Of a stretch of DNA of 40,240 nucleotides, positions 22,644 through 31,366 are shown piece by piece. The position numbers and the translations under genes were made by a program. The notes under the pieces are model-generated. The model was given only the letters and a program-made list of their open reading frames with translations, had not been told where the DNA came from and made no database searches. Source of the DNA: Catenulispora sp. (GTDB lineage: Bacteria; Actinomycetota; Actinomycetes; Streptomycetales; Catenulisporaceae). The stretch is taken from the NCBI GenBank assembly GCA_013361685.1, contig JABFXP010000394.1:1-40240 (forward strand), written 5' to 3'. The stretch's first letter is position 1; the number at the start of each line of letters is the position of its first letter.

Positions 22644-23792
22644 CTAAGCCTTCCTCCCCGCGGTCCAGGCCGCCCGCAGCGAAACCTTCGAACCGAAGCG
22701 CAAAACAGAGTTCTCATATACGCGGGCGCCGGCGAGCACGATCCCGACCGTGGCCACCGCCATCAGCCCGACCGCCGCCACCGGCTCCCACCACGAGGCG
22801 TCCCCGCCGGCGATCCGCACCGGCTGGATCAGCACCGAGAACGGCGGGATCAGCGACAGCGTGCGCACCCAGCCGGCGTCGGGGTTCCCGATCGCCGCGA
22901 ACGCCGTGAAGTAGGGCACCATCAGCAGCAGGTTCAGCGGCTGCACCGCGGTCTGCATCTCCTCCTGCCGCGACACCCGCGCGGCCACCGCGGCGTAGGC
23001 GGAGGAGTAGAAGATGTACCCCAACACGAACCAGACCGCGACGATGCCCACCGTCTGCCACACCTGCCCGCTGATGTGCAGCGCCCCGGTCGCCGAGCCC
23101 GCCCCGAGCCCGACGGCGACCGTGGCGCCCAGTTGCAGCAGTCCCAGACCGCCGATGCCGATGATCTTCCCGGTGAGCAGCGCCCGCGGCGTGACCGTGG
23201 ACAGCAGCACCTCGATCACCCGGCTGGACTTCTCCTCCACCACACCGGTGGCGACCCACATGCAGTACGCGATCATCTGGCTGAACAACGTGATCTCGGC
23301 GATCAGCGCGACGGTCTTGCGCTGCCCGGCGTCGGGATCCTTCGGCGCCAGCTTCACAGTGCTCTGCGCCTGCACCCGAGCCAGATCCGGCACCTGCGCC
23401 GCCAGGTTCGCCCCGGCGAGCACCGGCTCCAGCTTGGCGTCGACGGTGTCCTGGACGTAGACCTGGCCGTCGACCACCAGGGCGTCGAGCTTGCCGTCCT
23501 TGACCTGCTGCCGCGCCAGGTCCAGCCCGTCCTCCGGCACGATGGTCGAGCTGAGCTTGATCTTGTAGTTCGGCGCCACCTGCTCGGCGTACTGCTGCTC
23601 CACCGCGGCCCGGCCGCCGGCGAAGCCGACGTCGAAGGACGGCGTCTTGTTCTTGCTCGAGACCAGCGCCGCGATCAGCACCGAGATCAGCACGATCGCC
23701 AGCGAGATGCCGACGGCGATGGCGAAGCCGCGGTCCCGCCCGCGCTCGACGAACTCGCGGCGCATGACCAGCCGCATCGCGCTGCGGTTCAT
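22644..23792 (-). CDS. ABC-2 type transporter permease (NatB-like)
   Basis: 382 residues. One N-terminal membrane segment (about 23-44) is followed by an outside domain of about 130 residues (DVGFAGGRAAVEQQYAEQV onward), then about five membrane segments from residue 165. The cytoplasmic motif VVEEKSSRVIEVLLSTVTPRALLTGK (about 185-210, split here by family comparison) is diagnostic of NatB/ABC-2 exporters. Its ATG overlaps the ATPase stop (ATGA), so both are made together. It would export a small molecule or ion; the substrate is unknown. Confidence 0.9.
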   Translation of the reverse strand: MNRSAMRLVMRREFVERGRDRGFAIAVGISLAIVLISVLIAALVSSKNKTPSFDVGFAGGRAAVEQQYAEQVAPNYKIKLSSTIVPEDGLDLARQQVKDGKLDALVVDGQVYVQDTVDAKLEPVLAGANLAAQVPDLARVQAQSTVKLAPKDPDAGQRKTVALIAEITLFSQMIAYCMWVATGVVEEKSSRVIEVLLSTVTPRALLTGKIIGIGGLGLLQLGATVAVGLGAGSATGALHISGQVWQTVGIVAVWFVLGYIFYSSAYAAVAARVSRQEEMQTAVQPLNLLLMVPYFTAFAAIGNPDAGWVRTLSLIPPFSVLIQPVRIAGGDASWWEPVAAVGLMAVATVGIVLAGARVYENSVLRFGSKVSLRAAWTAGRKA

Positions 23793-24814
23793 GCGCGGGC
23801 TCCTTCCGCGGCGGGGCCGTCGGCGTTGCTGGTGTCAGCCGTGTCGCTCGGGGCGGCTGGGCCGCTCGTGGCGGCGGCACCGGGGCCGTCCGTGCCGGCT
23901 GTTCCGTCCGCGCGGTCGCCGTCATGGTCGGCGACCGCCTCCCGGAACAGCTCCGCCAGACTGGCCCGCAGCGGCGTGAACTCCCGCACCGGCCCCAACG
24001 CCCGCGCCGCGTCCAGCACCGCCTGGTCATCGGCGTCCGGCGCCAGCAACAGCTTCGTGGCCGCCCCGGCCGGATACTCGGCCGACACCACACCCGGCAC
24101 CCGGTCCGCCCAGCCCGCGGCGGCGTCGGTGCCGACCCGCAGCACCCGCTCGGAGCGCGACGCCCGCAACTCGTCCACCGTCCCAGTGGCCACCATCCGG
24201 CCCCGGTAGATGATCCCGATGCTGTCGCACAGCCGCTCGACCAACTCCAGCTGGTGACTGGAGAACACCACCGGCACCCCCTCGGCCGCCCGCTCCCGCA
24301 GCACCTCGGCCAGGTTGTCGACACCGACCGGATCCAACCCCGAGAACGGCTCGTCCAACACCAGCACCGCCGGATGATGCACCAAAGCCGCGGCCAGCTG
24401 CACCCGCTGCTGGTTGCCCAGCGACAACGCCTCGACCCGGTCCCCGGCCCGCTCGATCACCGACAGCCGCTCCATCCAGTACGTCGCGGCCCGGTCGGCC
24501 TCGGCCCGGCTCAGCCCGTGCAGCTCGGCCAGATACCGCAGCTGGTCGCCGACACGCATCTTCGGATAGAGACCGCGTTCCTCCGGCATGTAACCGAAGG
24601 TCCGCCGAGTCTCGGCGTCGACGGGCTTGCCCCGGTAGCGCACCGTACCGGCGTCCGGTTCGAGCACGCCGAGGGTGATGCGCATCGTCGTGGTCTTGCC
24701 GGCGCCGTTGGTGCCGACGAAGCCGTACAACTCCCCCGGCCGCACCGAGAAGGTCACGCCGTCGAGCGCGACGCGGTCACCATAAGACTTACGTAGTCCC
24801 TCAAGCTCCAGCAT
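23789..24814 (-). CDS. ABC transporter ATP-binding protein (NatA-like)
   Basis: 341 residues. Walker A GTNGAGKTT (34-42), a Q-loop near YMPEERGLY, signature LSLGNQQRV (about 134-142), Walker B VLVLDEPFSGLDP and switch His in SSHQLE. The domain after the ATPase core is the small C-terminal regulatory region seen in this subfamily. The last about 45 residues are Ala/Gly/Thr/Asp low complexity (GTAGTDGPGAAATSGP) of no known role. ATG at 24814 has GGAGG six bases upstream; the open frame to 24994 is upstream noise. It is the first gene of the ATPase-permease-EEP operon. Confidence 0.92.
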   Translation of the reverse strand: MLELEGLRKSYGDRVALDGVTFSVRPGELYGFVGTNGAGKTTTMRITLGVLEPDAGTVRYRGKPVDAETRRTFGYMPEERGLYPKMRVGDQLRYLAELHGLSRAEADRAATYWMERLSVIERAGDRVEALSLGNQQRVQLAAALVHHPAVLVLDEPFSGLDPVGVDNLAEVLRERAAEGVPVVFSSHQLELVERLCDSIGIIYRGRMVATGTVDELRASRSERVLRVGTDAAAGWADRVPGVVSAEYPAGAATKLLLAPDADDQAVLDAARALGPVREFTPLRASLAELFREAVADHDGDRADGTAGTDGPGAAATSGPAAPSDTADTSNADGPAAEGARA

Positions 24815-25156
24815 CGAGCCTCCCGTCCTGGTGCATGTGCTCGATCGTAGCCAAAAGATCTTGCGAGGGAGGTCGGCGGGCGGCACCCGGCGACGCCGGT
24901 GCCCGACTCCGCGGCGAGCCGGTCGCGTCCTAGCCTGAAAGATACTGCGGCCACAGGGCGTGGGGGGAGACAGCATGAGCCACGGGGGTCGCACAAGGTG
25001 ACCGAGTCGGTCGCCTTGTCGCCGGAGTCAGACCCCGCGCCTCGGCTTCGGGCCTCGGTGACGTCAAAGAACCAGTGTTGCGCGGGCGCGATCTGGCCGG
25101 GATCGTCGCGGGAGACCTTCGGCGCGGCGAGTTCGAACTGCGTGGATTTGAGCTCG
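24815..25156. other. 342-base intergenic region with a possible promoter and gene remnant
   Basis: The plus strand has an actinomycete-like TAGCCTG / GATACT cluster (about 24930-24944), then GGGGGGAG and an ATG at 24975 whose frame stops after 8 codons. A second frame is open from 24979 and reads as plausible protein near its end (LRGRDLAGIVAGDL, then RRGEFELRGFELVTAA) before it runs into the antisense of the next gene; its first start is GTG at 25075. This could be a frameshifted remnant or chance. No other structure is convincing. Confidence 0.25.
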
Positions 25157-26464
25157 TCACCGCAGCCAGGGCAGCGGCCGGTCGAGCAGCTCCTCCCGCC
25201 GCAGCTCCGCCGCCGCGCCGTTCACCGCGCGCAGGCGGTCCTGGAACGGCGCCGCCCGCAGGGCCTGGGCCAGCCGGGCCGTCGAGGCGTCCGCCATCGA
25301 CGAGCGCACCTCCGGCAGCATCGCCTCCAGGGAGCCGGCGACCGCCAGGTCCAGCGTCCACACCGCCTCGGCTTCGCAGACCTCCGCCAGCCGGGCGTAC
25401 GCGGCGCGGCGCGGCGCCGGGCCGAGGGCGTCGCCGGCCGCCTTTATCAGGGTATGGATCCAGACCGGGTCGTCGTCCGGCACCGCGTCGAGCAGATCAA
25501 GGAACTGCTTCTCGCCGTGGTCCAGCAGCGCCCGCAGCGACCTGCGCAGCGCCTCCGGGCGGTCCCGGACCGTCTCGAACGCCGCGTACCGCACCGCGCC
25601 GCCGGCGAAGTCGTGCTCGCGCACCGCGGTGGCGACGGCCGGCTCGCCCACCCAGTTCAGCAGTTCGGCCAGCACCGGGTCCGGGGTGAAGGCGTTGGCC
25701 GCCAGCCGCAGTCGGGCGCGGCCGCTGCCGCGCGAGCTCAGCGTGTGCTCCACCAGCGGCCTGGACAGGGGCACGAATCCGGCCATGCGCTGCGCCAGGC
25801 CGGCGCGCCGGACCGCGGTGCCGACCGCGCCGGCGGTGAGGAAGTGCTCGGCGCCCGCGCGCGGCGCCAGGGCCAGCAGGATGTTCGCCGGCCGCCACAG
25901 GTGGCCGGTCCAGGCGTTCGGCCGCGACGGCGGCAGGCTGGGCCGCTCGTCGCCCTCCTCGCTGAGCAGCGCCAGCAGCGACCCGGTCCAGGACTCCACC
26001 CGGTCGATCAGGTCCGCCCAGCGCTCCGGCCGCACTCCGGCGGCGGTCCGGATCCGCGCGGCGACCAGCGCTGCGACCCGGGCCACCGCCGGATCCCGCT
26101 CGGCCAGCAGCGACACCGCCACCGCGGCCGGGCGGACGTGGCACAGCACCTCGTGCGCGCCGATGGTGCCGGCCCGCACACCGTTGATCGTCAGCTCACG
26201 AAGATGCGTCAGGCCGCCTCTGCGGTCCGGATGGCTGCGGAAGTGGTCGAGCGCGCGCCCGTACGCGGCCATGGTGGGCCGCCCGCCGATCGGCGGCGGA
26301 GGCGGGGGCGGCGACGGCGTCCAGTACGCGGGCACCACGCCCCCGCAGGCGTCGCGGGAGCCGGAACGGTCGGCTTCGACGGGGCCGGCACCGGGATCGT
26401 CGTCCCAGGCGCCGCCGTCATCGAGCCGGCCGAAGCCGCACCACGGCTCGCGGGTGGTGGTCAC
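25157..26464 (-). CDS. Unrecognised 435-residue protein
   Basis: A soluble, Arg/Ala/Leu-rich, mostly helical protein without membrane segments. Residues 1-60 are a Gly/Asp/Pro-rich lead with a Pro run before GGRPTMAAYGRALDHF. The rest is a string of helices (DPAVARVAALVAARIRTAAG, ERWADLIDRVESWTGSLLALL, AVPDDDPVWIHTLIKAAGDAL and similar) suggestive of a HEAT-like or TPR-like solenoid. Coding is supported by codon use and by the compact fit of the frame. I do not recognise the family; the pattern is that of a lineage-specific actinobacterial protein. It lies upstream of the GlxA-type regulator stop on the same strand and is separated from it by 57 bases. Confidence 0.65.
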   Translation of the reverse strand: MTTTREPWCGFGRLDDGGAWDDDPGAGPVEADRSGSRDACGGVVPAYWTPSPPPPPPPIGGRPTMAAYGRALDHFRSHPDRRGGLTHLRELTINGVRAGTIGAHEVLCHVRPAAVAVSLLAERDPAVARVAALVAARIRTAAGVRPERWADLIDRVESWTGSLLALLSEEGDERPSLPPSRPNAWTGHLWRPANILLALAPRAGAEHFLTAGAVGTAVRRAGLAQRMAGFVPLSRPLVEHTLSSRGSGRARLRLAANAFTPDPVLAELLNWVGEPAVATAVREHDFAGGAVRYAAFETVRDRPEALRRSLRALLDHGEKQFLDLLDAVPDDDPVWIHTLIKAAGDALGPAPRRAAYARLAEVCEAEAVWTLDLAVAGSLEAMLPEVRSSMADASTARLAQALRAAPFQDRLRAVNGAAAELRREELLDRPLPWLR

Positions 26465-26521
26465 AGGGCCTCCAGTCCAAAACTTCTCCGGACCACGATA
26501 GGCCCGACGAAGGACATTGAA

Positions 26522-27511
26522 TCAATACCCTGGGGTACGGAACGTACGGCGGTAGTCGCTCGGCGCTACCCCGACCGCTTCGGTGAAGTGCCGCCGCAGG
26601 TTCGCCGCCCCGCCCAGCCCGGCCTGACCCGCGACCCGCTCCACCGGCAGATCCGTGGTCTCCAACAGCCGCCGGGCGTGCAGCACCCGCTGCGCGGTGA
26701 GCCATTTGCCGGGCGTGGTGCCCACGGCGGTGTGGAAGCGGCGGATCAGAGTCCGCTCGGCCACGTTCGCCTGCCGCGCCACCTCCGCCACGGTCAGCGG
26801 CTCGGCCAGGTGCAGCCGCATCCAGTCCAGCAACGGCCCCAGACCTTCGGACCCTGATTCCCCGGACGCCGGCCGGACCGGCGTGTCGACGTACTGCGCC
26901 TGCCCGCCGCCGCGATGCGCCGGGGCGACCAGCCGCCGCGCCAGCGTGTTGGCGATGTCCGCGCCGTGGTCGGCGGCGACCATGGCCAGGCACAGGTCGA
27001 TCCCGGCCGTGGTGCCGGCGCTGGTGAGCACGTCGCCGTGGTCGACGTACAGCACGTTCGGATCGAAGTCCACGCGCGGGAAGCGGCGTCCGAACTCCTC
27101 GGCGTACAGCCAATGCGTGGTGGCGCGGCGGCCGTCGAGCAGCCCGGCCGCGGCCAGTACGAAGGCGCCGGAACACAGTGACGCCACGCGGGCTCCGTTG
27201 GCGTGCGCCGCCCGCACCGCCGCGACCAGATCAGCGGGCGGCTCCTCGGTGGCGTCCCGCACCGCCGGGACGATCACGGTGTCGGCGCGCGCGAGCAGGT
27301 CGTAGGTGTCCCCGTCCTGCGCGGTGAACCCACCGCCGGAAGACACGGGCCCTGACACGGGATTGCAGACGCGGACGTCGTATCCGAGCTCCGGCATCCC
27401 GGGACGCAGCCGCCCGAAGATCTCGATCGGGATGGACACCTCGAAGATCGGCGCCCCCTCGGTCACCGCCACGGCGAGCAGGTGGCGCCGGGAGCCTGCG
27501 GTCGAACCCAT
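26522..27511 (-). CDS. GlxA/AdpA-type transcriptional regulator (DJ-1/PfpI domain plus AraC helix-turn-helix)
   Basis: 329 residues. The N-terminal DJ-1/PfpI-like domain (about 10-190) carries the elbow Cys C113 in VASLCSGAFVLAAAGLL and the block ATTHWLYAEEFGRRFP. The C-terminal AraC domain (about 228-325) has two helix-turn-helix units (LTVAEVARQANVAERTLIRRFH and VERVAGQAGLGGAANLRRHF). Regulators of this build include AdpA in Streptomyces. It is divergent from an MFS transporter 41 to 71 bases away, with AdpA-like half-sites between, so it likely controls that gene and itself. Confidence 0.92.
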   Translation of the reverse strand: MGSTAGSRRHLLAVAVTEGAPIFEVSIPIEIFGRLRPGMPELGYDVRVCNPVSGPVSSGGGFTAQDGDTYDLLARADTVIVPAVRDATEEPPADLVAAVRAAHANGARVASLCSGAFVLAAAGLLDGRRATTHWLYAEEFGRRFPRVDFDPNVLYVDHGDVLTSAGTTAGIDLCLAMVAADHGADIANTLARRLVAPAHRGGGQAQYVDTPVRPASGESGSEGLGPLLDWMRLHLAEPLTVAEVARQANVAERTLIRRFHTAVGTTPGKWLTAQRVLHARRLLETTDLPVERVAGQAGLGGAANLRRHFTEAVGVAPSDYRRTFRTPGY

Positions 27512-27545
27512 GGCAGTATTCTAGCGCAAGGTGTCATTCCTGCCA
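27511..27545. promoter_or_regulatory. Inverted half-sites resembling the AdpA consensus
   Basis: TGGCAGTATT (27511-27520, plus) and TGGCAGGAAT (27545-27536, minus) face each other across a 15-base spacer. The second matches the AdpA consensus TGGCSNGWWY at 9 of 10 positions, the first at 8. They straddle the start codon of the regulator gene and lie just before the MFS gene, fitting autoregulation and control of the transporter. Confidence 0.5.
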
Positions 27546-27582
27546 CTGGGCAGTGGCCCCCCGGCAAGAGATCATCGGTGTC

Positions 27583-28839
27583 GTGAGCCTTACAGACGTG
27601 AAGATCCCGGTGGTCAGCGCGATAGCCCGCCCCTCTGGCGACGCCTGGGCGAAGAGCGCGTTCGCTTTGACGGCGGTCGGCTGGGGCGCGAACCAGTTCG
27701 CCCCGATGGTGCTGCTGTACCGCGAGCGCATGGGCGTCTCCGCCTCGGCCGCCGAGGCCGTATTCGGCCTGTACGCGGCCGGCCTGGTGCCCGGTCTGCT
27801 GATCGCCGGTCCCCTGTCGGACCGTCTCGGGCGCCGCCCGGTGGTGACGTTCGCGGTGCTGCTGTCGATGGTGTCCGGCGTGGTGCTGATGCTCGGCTCC
27901 CACGGCCTGGGCTGGCTGTCGACCGGCCGCGTCCTGATGGGCGTCGCCAGCGGCGCGGCGTTCAGCGCCGGGAGCGCCTGGGTGAAGGAGCTGTCGCTCG
28001 CCGGGGCGGTGGCCGGCGCCGGGGCCCGCCGCGCGTCGATCGCGATGACCGTCGGCTTCGGCCTGGGTCCGCTGGTGGCCGGACTGCTGGCTCAATGGGG
28101 ACCGGCCGCCTTCGAGACGCCGTACGTGCCGCAGCTGGCGCTGGCCTCACTCGCCCTGTGGCTGCTGGCCCAGACGCCGGAAACCGTGACCCGCCGACCG
28201 TCCGGCATCCTCAGCGGCGGCCTGCTCCGCCTGCGGGGCTTCTCCGACCGCCGCTTCGTCGGCGTGGTGCTGCCGATGGCGCCGTGGGTGTTCGGCTCGG
28301 CGACGATCGCCATGGTCTACCTGCCGGGCCTGTCCGCGGGCCACGTGAAGGGGATCTCGCTGGTGTTCGCCGGGACCGCGGCGGCGGTGACCGCAATGTC
28401 CGGCGTGCTCATCCAGCCCTATGCGCGCAAGGTCGCCGCGACGACCGCCGGACAGGACCGTGCCCGTCCGCGACTTCTGGTGCTCGGCCTCGTGCTGGTG
28501 ACGGTCGGCACCCTCGCCGAGGCGGGCGTCGCGGCCCTGGACCGGATCGGGGCGTGGCAGGCGGTGCTGACGCTCGTGGTCGCGGTCGTGATGGGCTTCG
28601 GCTACGGCGTGCTGCTGGTGTTCGGCCTCGCGGAAGTGCAGCGGCTGGCCCCGGCCGAAGACCTGGCGGCCATGACCGCGGTCTTCCAGGCCTTCACCTA
28701 CCTCGGGTTCGCCGCGCCGTACCTGCTCTCGGCGTTCAAGGGCGTCGCGTCGCCGAGCGTGCTGCTGCTCGGAGTCGTCGCCCTCGGAGTGCTGACCATC
28801 GGGGTGACGGTGCGGAACGCACGCGTCACGGCGGCTTAG
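27583..28839 (+). CDS. Major facilitator superfamily transporter
   Basis: About 418 residues from GTG at 27583; GTG at 27553 would add 10 residues, and neither has a strong ribosome site. Twelve hydrophobic segments are visible. The MFS loop motif appears as GPLSDRLGRRPV (about 75-86), followed by FAVLLSMVSGVVLMLG and GRVLMGVASGAAFSAG. Loop and N-terminus are typical of a drug/efflux-type MFS. The substrate is unknown. It is divergent from the GlxA-type regulator, which likely controls it, and followed by a strong terminator. Confidence 0.88.
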   Translation: MSLTDVKIPVVSAIARPSGDAWAKSAFALTAVGWGANQFAPMVLLYRERMGVSASAAEAVFGLYAAGLVPGLLIAGPLSDRLGRRPVVTFAVLLSMVSGVVLMLGSHGLGWLSTGRVLMGVASGAAFSAGSAWVKELSLAGAVAGAGARRASIAMTVGFGLGPLVAGLLAQWGPAAFETPYVPQLALASLALWLLAQTPETVTRRPSGILSGGLLRLRGFSDRRFVGVVLPMAPWVFGSATIAMVYLPGLSAGHVKGISLVFAGTAAAVTAMSGVLIQPYARKVAATTAGQDRARPRLLVLGLVLVTVGTLAEAGVAALDRIGAWQAVLTLVVAVVMGFGYGVLLVFGLAEVQRLAPAEDLAAMTAVFQAFTYLGFAAPYLLSAFKGVASPSVLLLGVVALGVLTIGVTVRNARVTAA

Positions 28840-28844
28840 CAGAC

Positions 28845-28882
28845 GTGCTGGGCCTGGCAGGTCGCCCCGCCAGGCCCAGCAC
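28845..28882. terminator. Perfect 14-bp hairpin between MFS and E2 genes
   Basis: The arms at 28845-28858 and 28869-28882 are perfect inverted repeats with a 10-base loop. The hairpin lies between the ends of convergent genes and can terminate both. Confidence 0.85.
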
Positions 28883-28895
28883 CCGCGCTCGTGCC

Positions 28896-30356
28896 TTACA
28901 GCGCCCGCAACAGCCGCGCGGGCTCCTCCACCAGATCCGCGACGTACCGCAGGAACCCGCCGGCCACGCCGCCGTCACACACCCGGTGGTCGAACGTGAA
29001 CGACAACTGCGTCACCCGCCGGATGGCCAACTCGTCGCCGCCCGGCCCGGAAACCACCCACGGCTTCTTCACGATCCGGCCCACACCGAGCATCGCCGCC
29101 TCGGGATGGTTCAGAATCGGCGTGGACCCGTCGACGCCGTACACGCCGTAGTTGTTCAGCGTGAACGTCGACCCGGTCAGCTCCGCCACCCCCAGCGTCC
29201 CGGCCCGCGCCGACGCCGTGAGCCGCTCGAACTCGGCCGCGAGTTCCTCGGCCGACATCCGGTGCGCACGATGCACGACCGGCACCACCAGCCCACGCTC
29301 GGTCTGCGCGGCGAAACCAAGGTTCACCTCGCCATACCGGACGATCTCCTGCCGCTCGACATCCACGGTCGCGTTCAACTCCGGATACCGCGCCAACCCC
29401 GCGACGCAGATCCGCGCCAGCAACGCCAGCAGACTGATCCGCCGCTCGCCACCGTCCCGGTTCAAGACCTCCCGCAGCTCCATCAGCCCGGTGGCATCGA
29501 CATCGACCCACGTCGTCGCATCCGGAATCTCACGCCGCGAACGGGACAGCTTGTCCGCGACAGCCTTGCGGAGCCCCTTCAGCGGAACGCGCTCGCGCAC
29601 CTCGATGGCACCAGAGGCAGGAACAGGAGCCGCGACCGGCGCAGCAAGGGCCGCCTCGACGTCCCGCCGCATGATCAGACCCTCAGGCCCGGTCCCCCGC
29701 ACGGCCGCCAGATCGAGCCCGCCCTCCTTCGCCAGCCGACGCACCAGCGGCGACACGACGGCGACGCGCACGCCGCCGGCGGAAGCCTTGCCGTTGGCAG
29801 AGCCGTGCGATGACGCCGACGCCGACGTGGTCGAGGGCCGGCTGTTCGCACCGCCAGTCGCCGGACCGCCGTGCGGACGCGGCGGCGCGCTGTGCCCGCC
29901 GAACCCGCTCACGACCCGACGCCGCCGCACCCCACCGCCCTCGGCCGTGCCGTAGCCGACCAGGACATTGCCGGAGGTCTGCTTCCCAGCCCCGTTCGCA
30001 GCTTTCGCAGCCTCGTTCTTGACTTCAGCACTCCGGGCCTCGGCATCGAGCCGCGCCCGATCGGCTGGCTCCTCAGGCGCCGCTCCATCCCCGTGGGGCC
30101 CGTTATCTGACACAGCCCCCACCCCCACACTGATCAGCGGCTTCCCCACATCCACCACGTCGCCGACGCCCCCGTGCAGCTCAACGACCACACCGGCATA
30201 AGGGCACGGCACCTCGACCGTCGCCTTCGCCGTCTCCACGTCGCAGACCACCTGGTCCACCGCGACCCGGTCGCCGACCGCCACGTGCCAGGCCACGATC
30301 TCGGCCTCGGTCAGGCCCTCACCGAGGTCCGGCAGGCGGAACTCGCGGGTGCTCAC
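28896..30356 (-). CDS. bkdC: Branched-chain 2-oxoacid dehydrogenase E2, dihydrolipoamide acyltransferase
   Basis: 486 residues. The lipoyl domain (about 4-78) has K44 in DVETAKATVEVP as the lipoylation site. An Ala/Gly/Ser-rich linker (about 80-198) leads to the E1/E3-binding domain (200-236, VSPLVRRLAKEGGLDLAAVRGTG split by family). The acyltransferase domain (about 250-486) ends with the catalytic H457 and D461 in FDHRVCDGG. It transfers the acyl group from E1 to CoA. GTG at 30356 overlaps the E1beta stop (GTGA). With E1alpha and E1beta upstream, it is the last gene of the operon. No E3 gene is present; E3 is usually shared and encoded elsewhere. Confidence 0.92.
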   Translation of the reverse strand: MSTREFRLPDLGEGLTEAEIVAWHVAVGDRVAVDQVVCDVETAKATVEVPCPYAGVVVELHGGVGDVVDVGKPLISVGVGAVSDNGPHGDGAAPEEPADRARLDAEARSAEVKNEAAKAANGAGKQTSGNVLVGYGTAEGGGVRRRRVVSGFGGHSAPPRPHGGPATGGANSRPSTTSASASSHGSANGKASAGGVRVAVVSPLVRRLAKEGGLDLAAVRGTGPEGLIMRRDVEAALAAPVAAPVPASGAIEVRERVPLKGLRKAVADKLSRSRREIPDATTWVDVDATGLMELREVLNRDGGERRISLLALLARICVAGLARYPELNATVDVERQEIVRYGEVNLGFAAQTERGLVVPVVHRAHRMSAEELAAEFERLTASARAGTLGVAELTGSTFTLNNYGVYGVDGSTPILNHPEAAMLGVGRIVKKPWVVSGPGGDELAIRRVTQLSFTFDHRVCDGGVAGGFLRYVADLVEEPARLLRAL

Positions 30357-31366
30357 CGGTCCTCCCACTGCAGGGACGCCACCGCGTCCAGGATCCGGTC
30401 CACCGAGGGCAGGTGGTGCCGTTCCAGCTTCGGCGGCGGGTAGGGGATGTCGAAACCGGTCACCCGGCGGACCGGCGCCTCGAGCCAGTGGAAGCAGCGC
30501 TCGGAGACGCGGGCCGCGATCTCGGCGCCGGTGCCGCCGAAGCCGGCGGCCTCGTGGATCACCACGGCGCGGCCGGTCTTGCGGACCGAGGCGCAGACGG
30601 TCTCGTCGTCGAAGGGCACGATCGAGCGCAGGTCCACGACCTCCAGGTCGTAGCCCTCGGCCCGGGCCGCCTCGGCGGTCTCCAGCGCCGTGGAGACCGT
30701 GGGGCCGTAGGCGATCAGGGTGGCGTCAGTGCCCTGACGGCGGATCGCCGCCCTGCCGATCTCCGGGCCGGTCGTCGACAGCACGTCCTTGGACCAGTAG
30801 AGCCGCTTGGGCTCCATGAAGATCACCGGGTCGTCGGACTCGATCGCCGCGCGCAGCATGGTGTACGCGTCCGAGACCGTCGCCGGGGTGACCACGTGCA
30901 GGCCCGGCGTGGCGACGAAGTAGCCCTCGGAGGAGTCCGAGTGGTGCTCCACGCCGCCGATGCCGCCGCCGTAGGGCACCCGCACCACGACCGGCAGCGG
31001 CAGCGCGCCCCGGGTGCGGTTGCGCATCTTGGCCAGGTGCGAGGCGATCTGCTCGAACGCCGGGTAGGAGAAGGCGTCGAACTGCATCTCCACCACCGGC
31101 CGGTAGCCGTACATGGCCATCCCGATCGCGGTGCCCATGATCCCGGCCTCGGCCAGCGGCGTGTCGAAGCAGCGCTGCTCGCCGAAGTCGCGGGTCAGGC
31201 CGTCGGTGACGCGGAAGACGCCGCCGAGCACGCCGACGTCCTCGCCGAAGACCACGACCTTCTCGTCGGCCGTCATCGCGTCGCGCAGGGCGCGGTTCAC
31301 GGCCTGCGCGAGCGAGATCTCGGTGTTCTGCGCCGCCCGGCCGGCGGCGTCCAGGGTCGCGGTCAT
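30353..31366 (-). CDS. bkdB: Branched-chain 2-oxoacid dehydrogenase E1 component, beta subunit
   Basis: 337 residues. Typical E1beta blocks are present: ALRDAMTADEKVVVFGEDVG (with the Glu that activates thiamine diphosphate), RCFDTPLAEAGIMGTAIGMAMYG, PVVVRVPYGGG, and the C-terminal transketolase domain (VVDLRSIVPFDDETV, VVIHEAAGFGGTGAEIAA). It forms an alpha2beta2 E1 with the preceding gene product and decarboxylates branched-chain keto acids. ATG overlaps the E1alpha stop (ATGA). The Lrp-type regulator next door and the absence of pyruvate-specific features favour the branched-chain complex over pyruvate dehydrogenase. Confidence 0.92.
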   Translation of the reverse strand: MTATLDAAGRAAQNTEISLAQAVNRALRDAMTADEKVVVFGEDVGVLGGVFRVTDGLTRDFGEQRCFDTPLAEAGIMGTAIGMAMYGYRPVVEMQFDAFSYPAFEQIASHLAKMRNRTRGALPLPVVVRVPYGGGIGGVEHHSDSSEGYFVATPGLHVVTPATVSDAYTMLRAAIESDDPVIFMEPKRLYWSKDVLSTTGPEIGRAAIRRQGTDATLIAYGPTVSTALETAEAARAEGYDLEVVDLRSIVPFDDETVCASVRKTGRAVVIHEAAGFGGTGAEIAARVSERCFHWLEAPVRRVTGFDIPYPPPKLERHHLPSVDRILDAVASLQWEDR

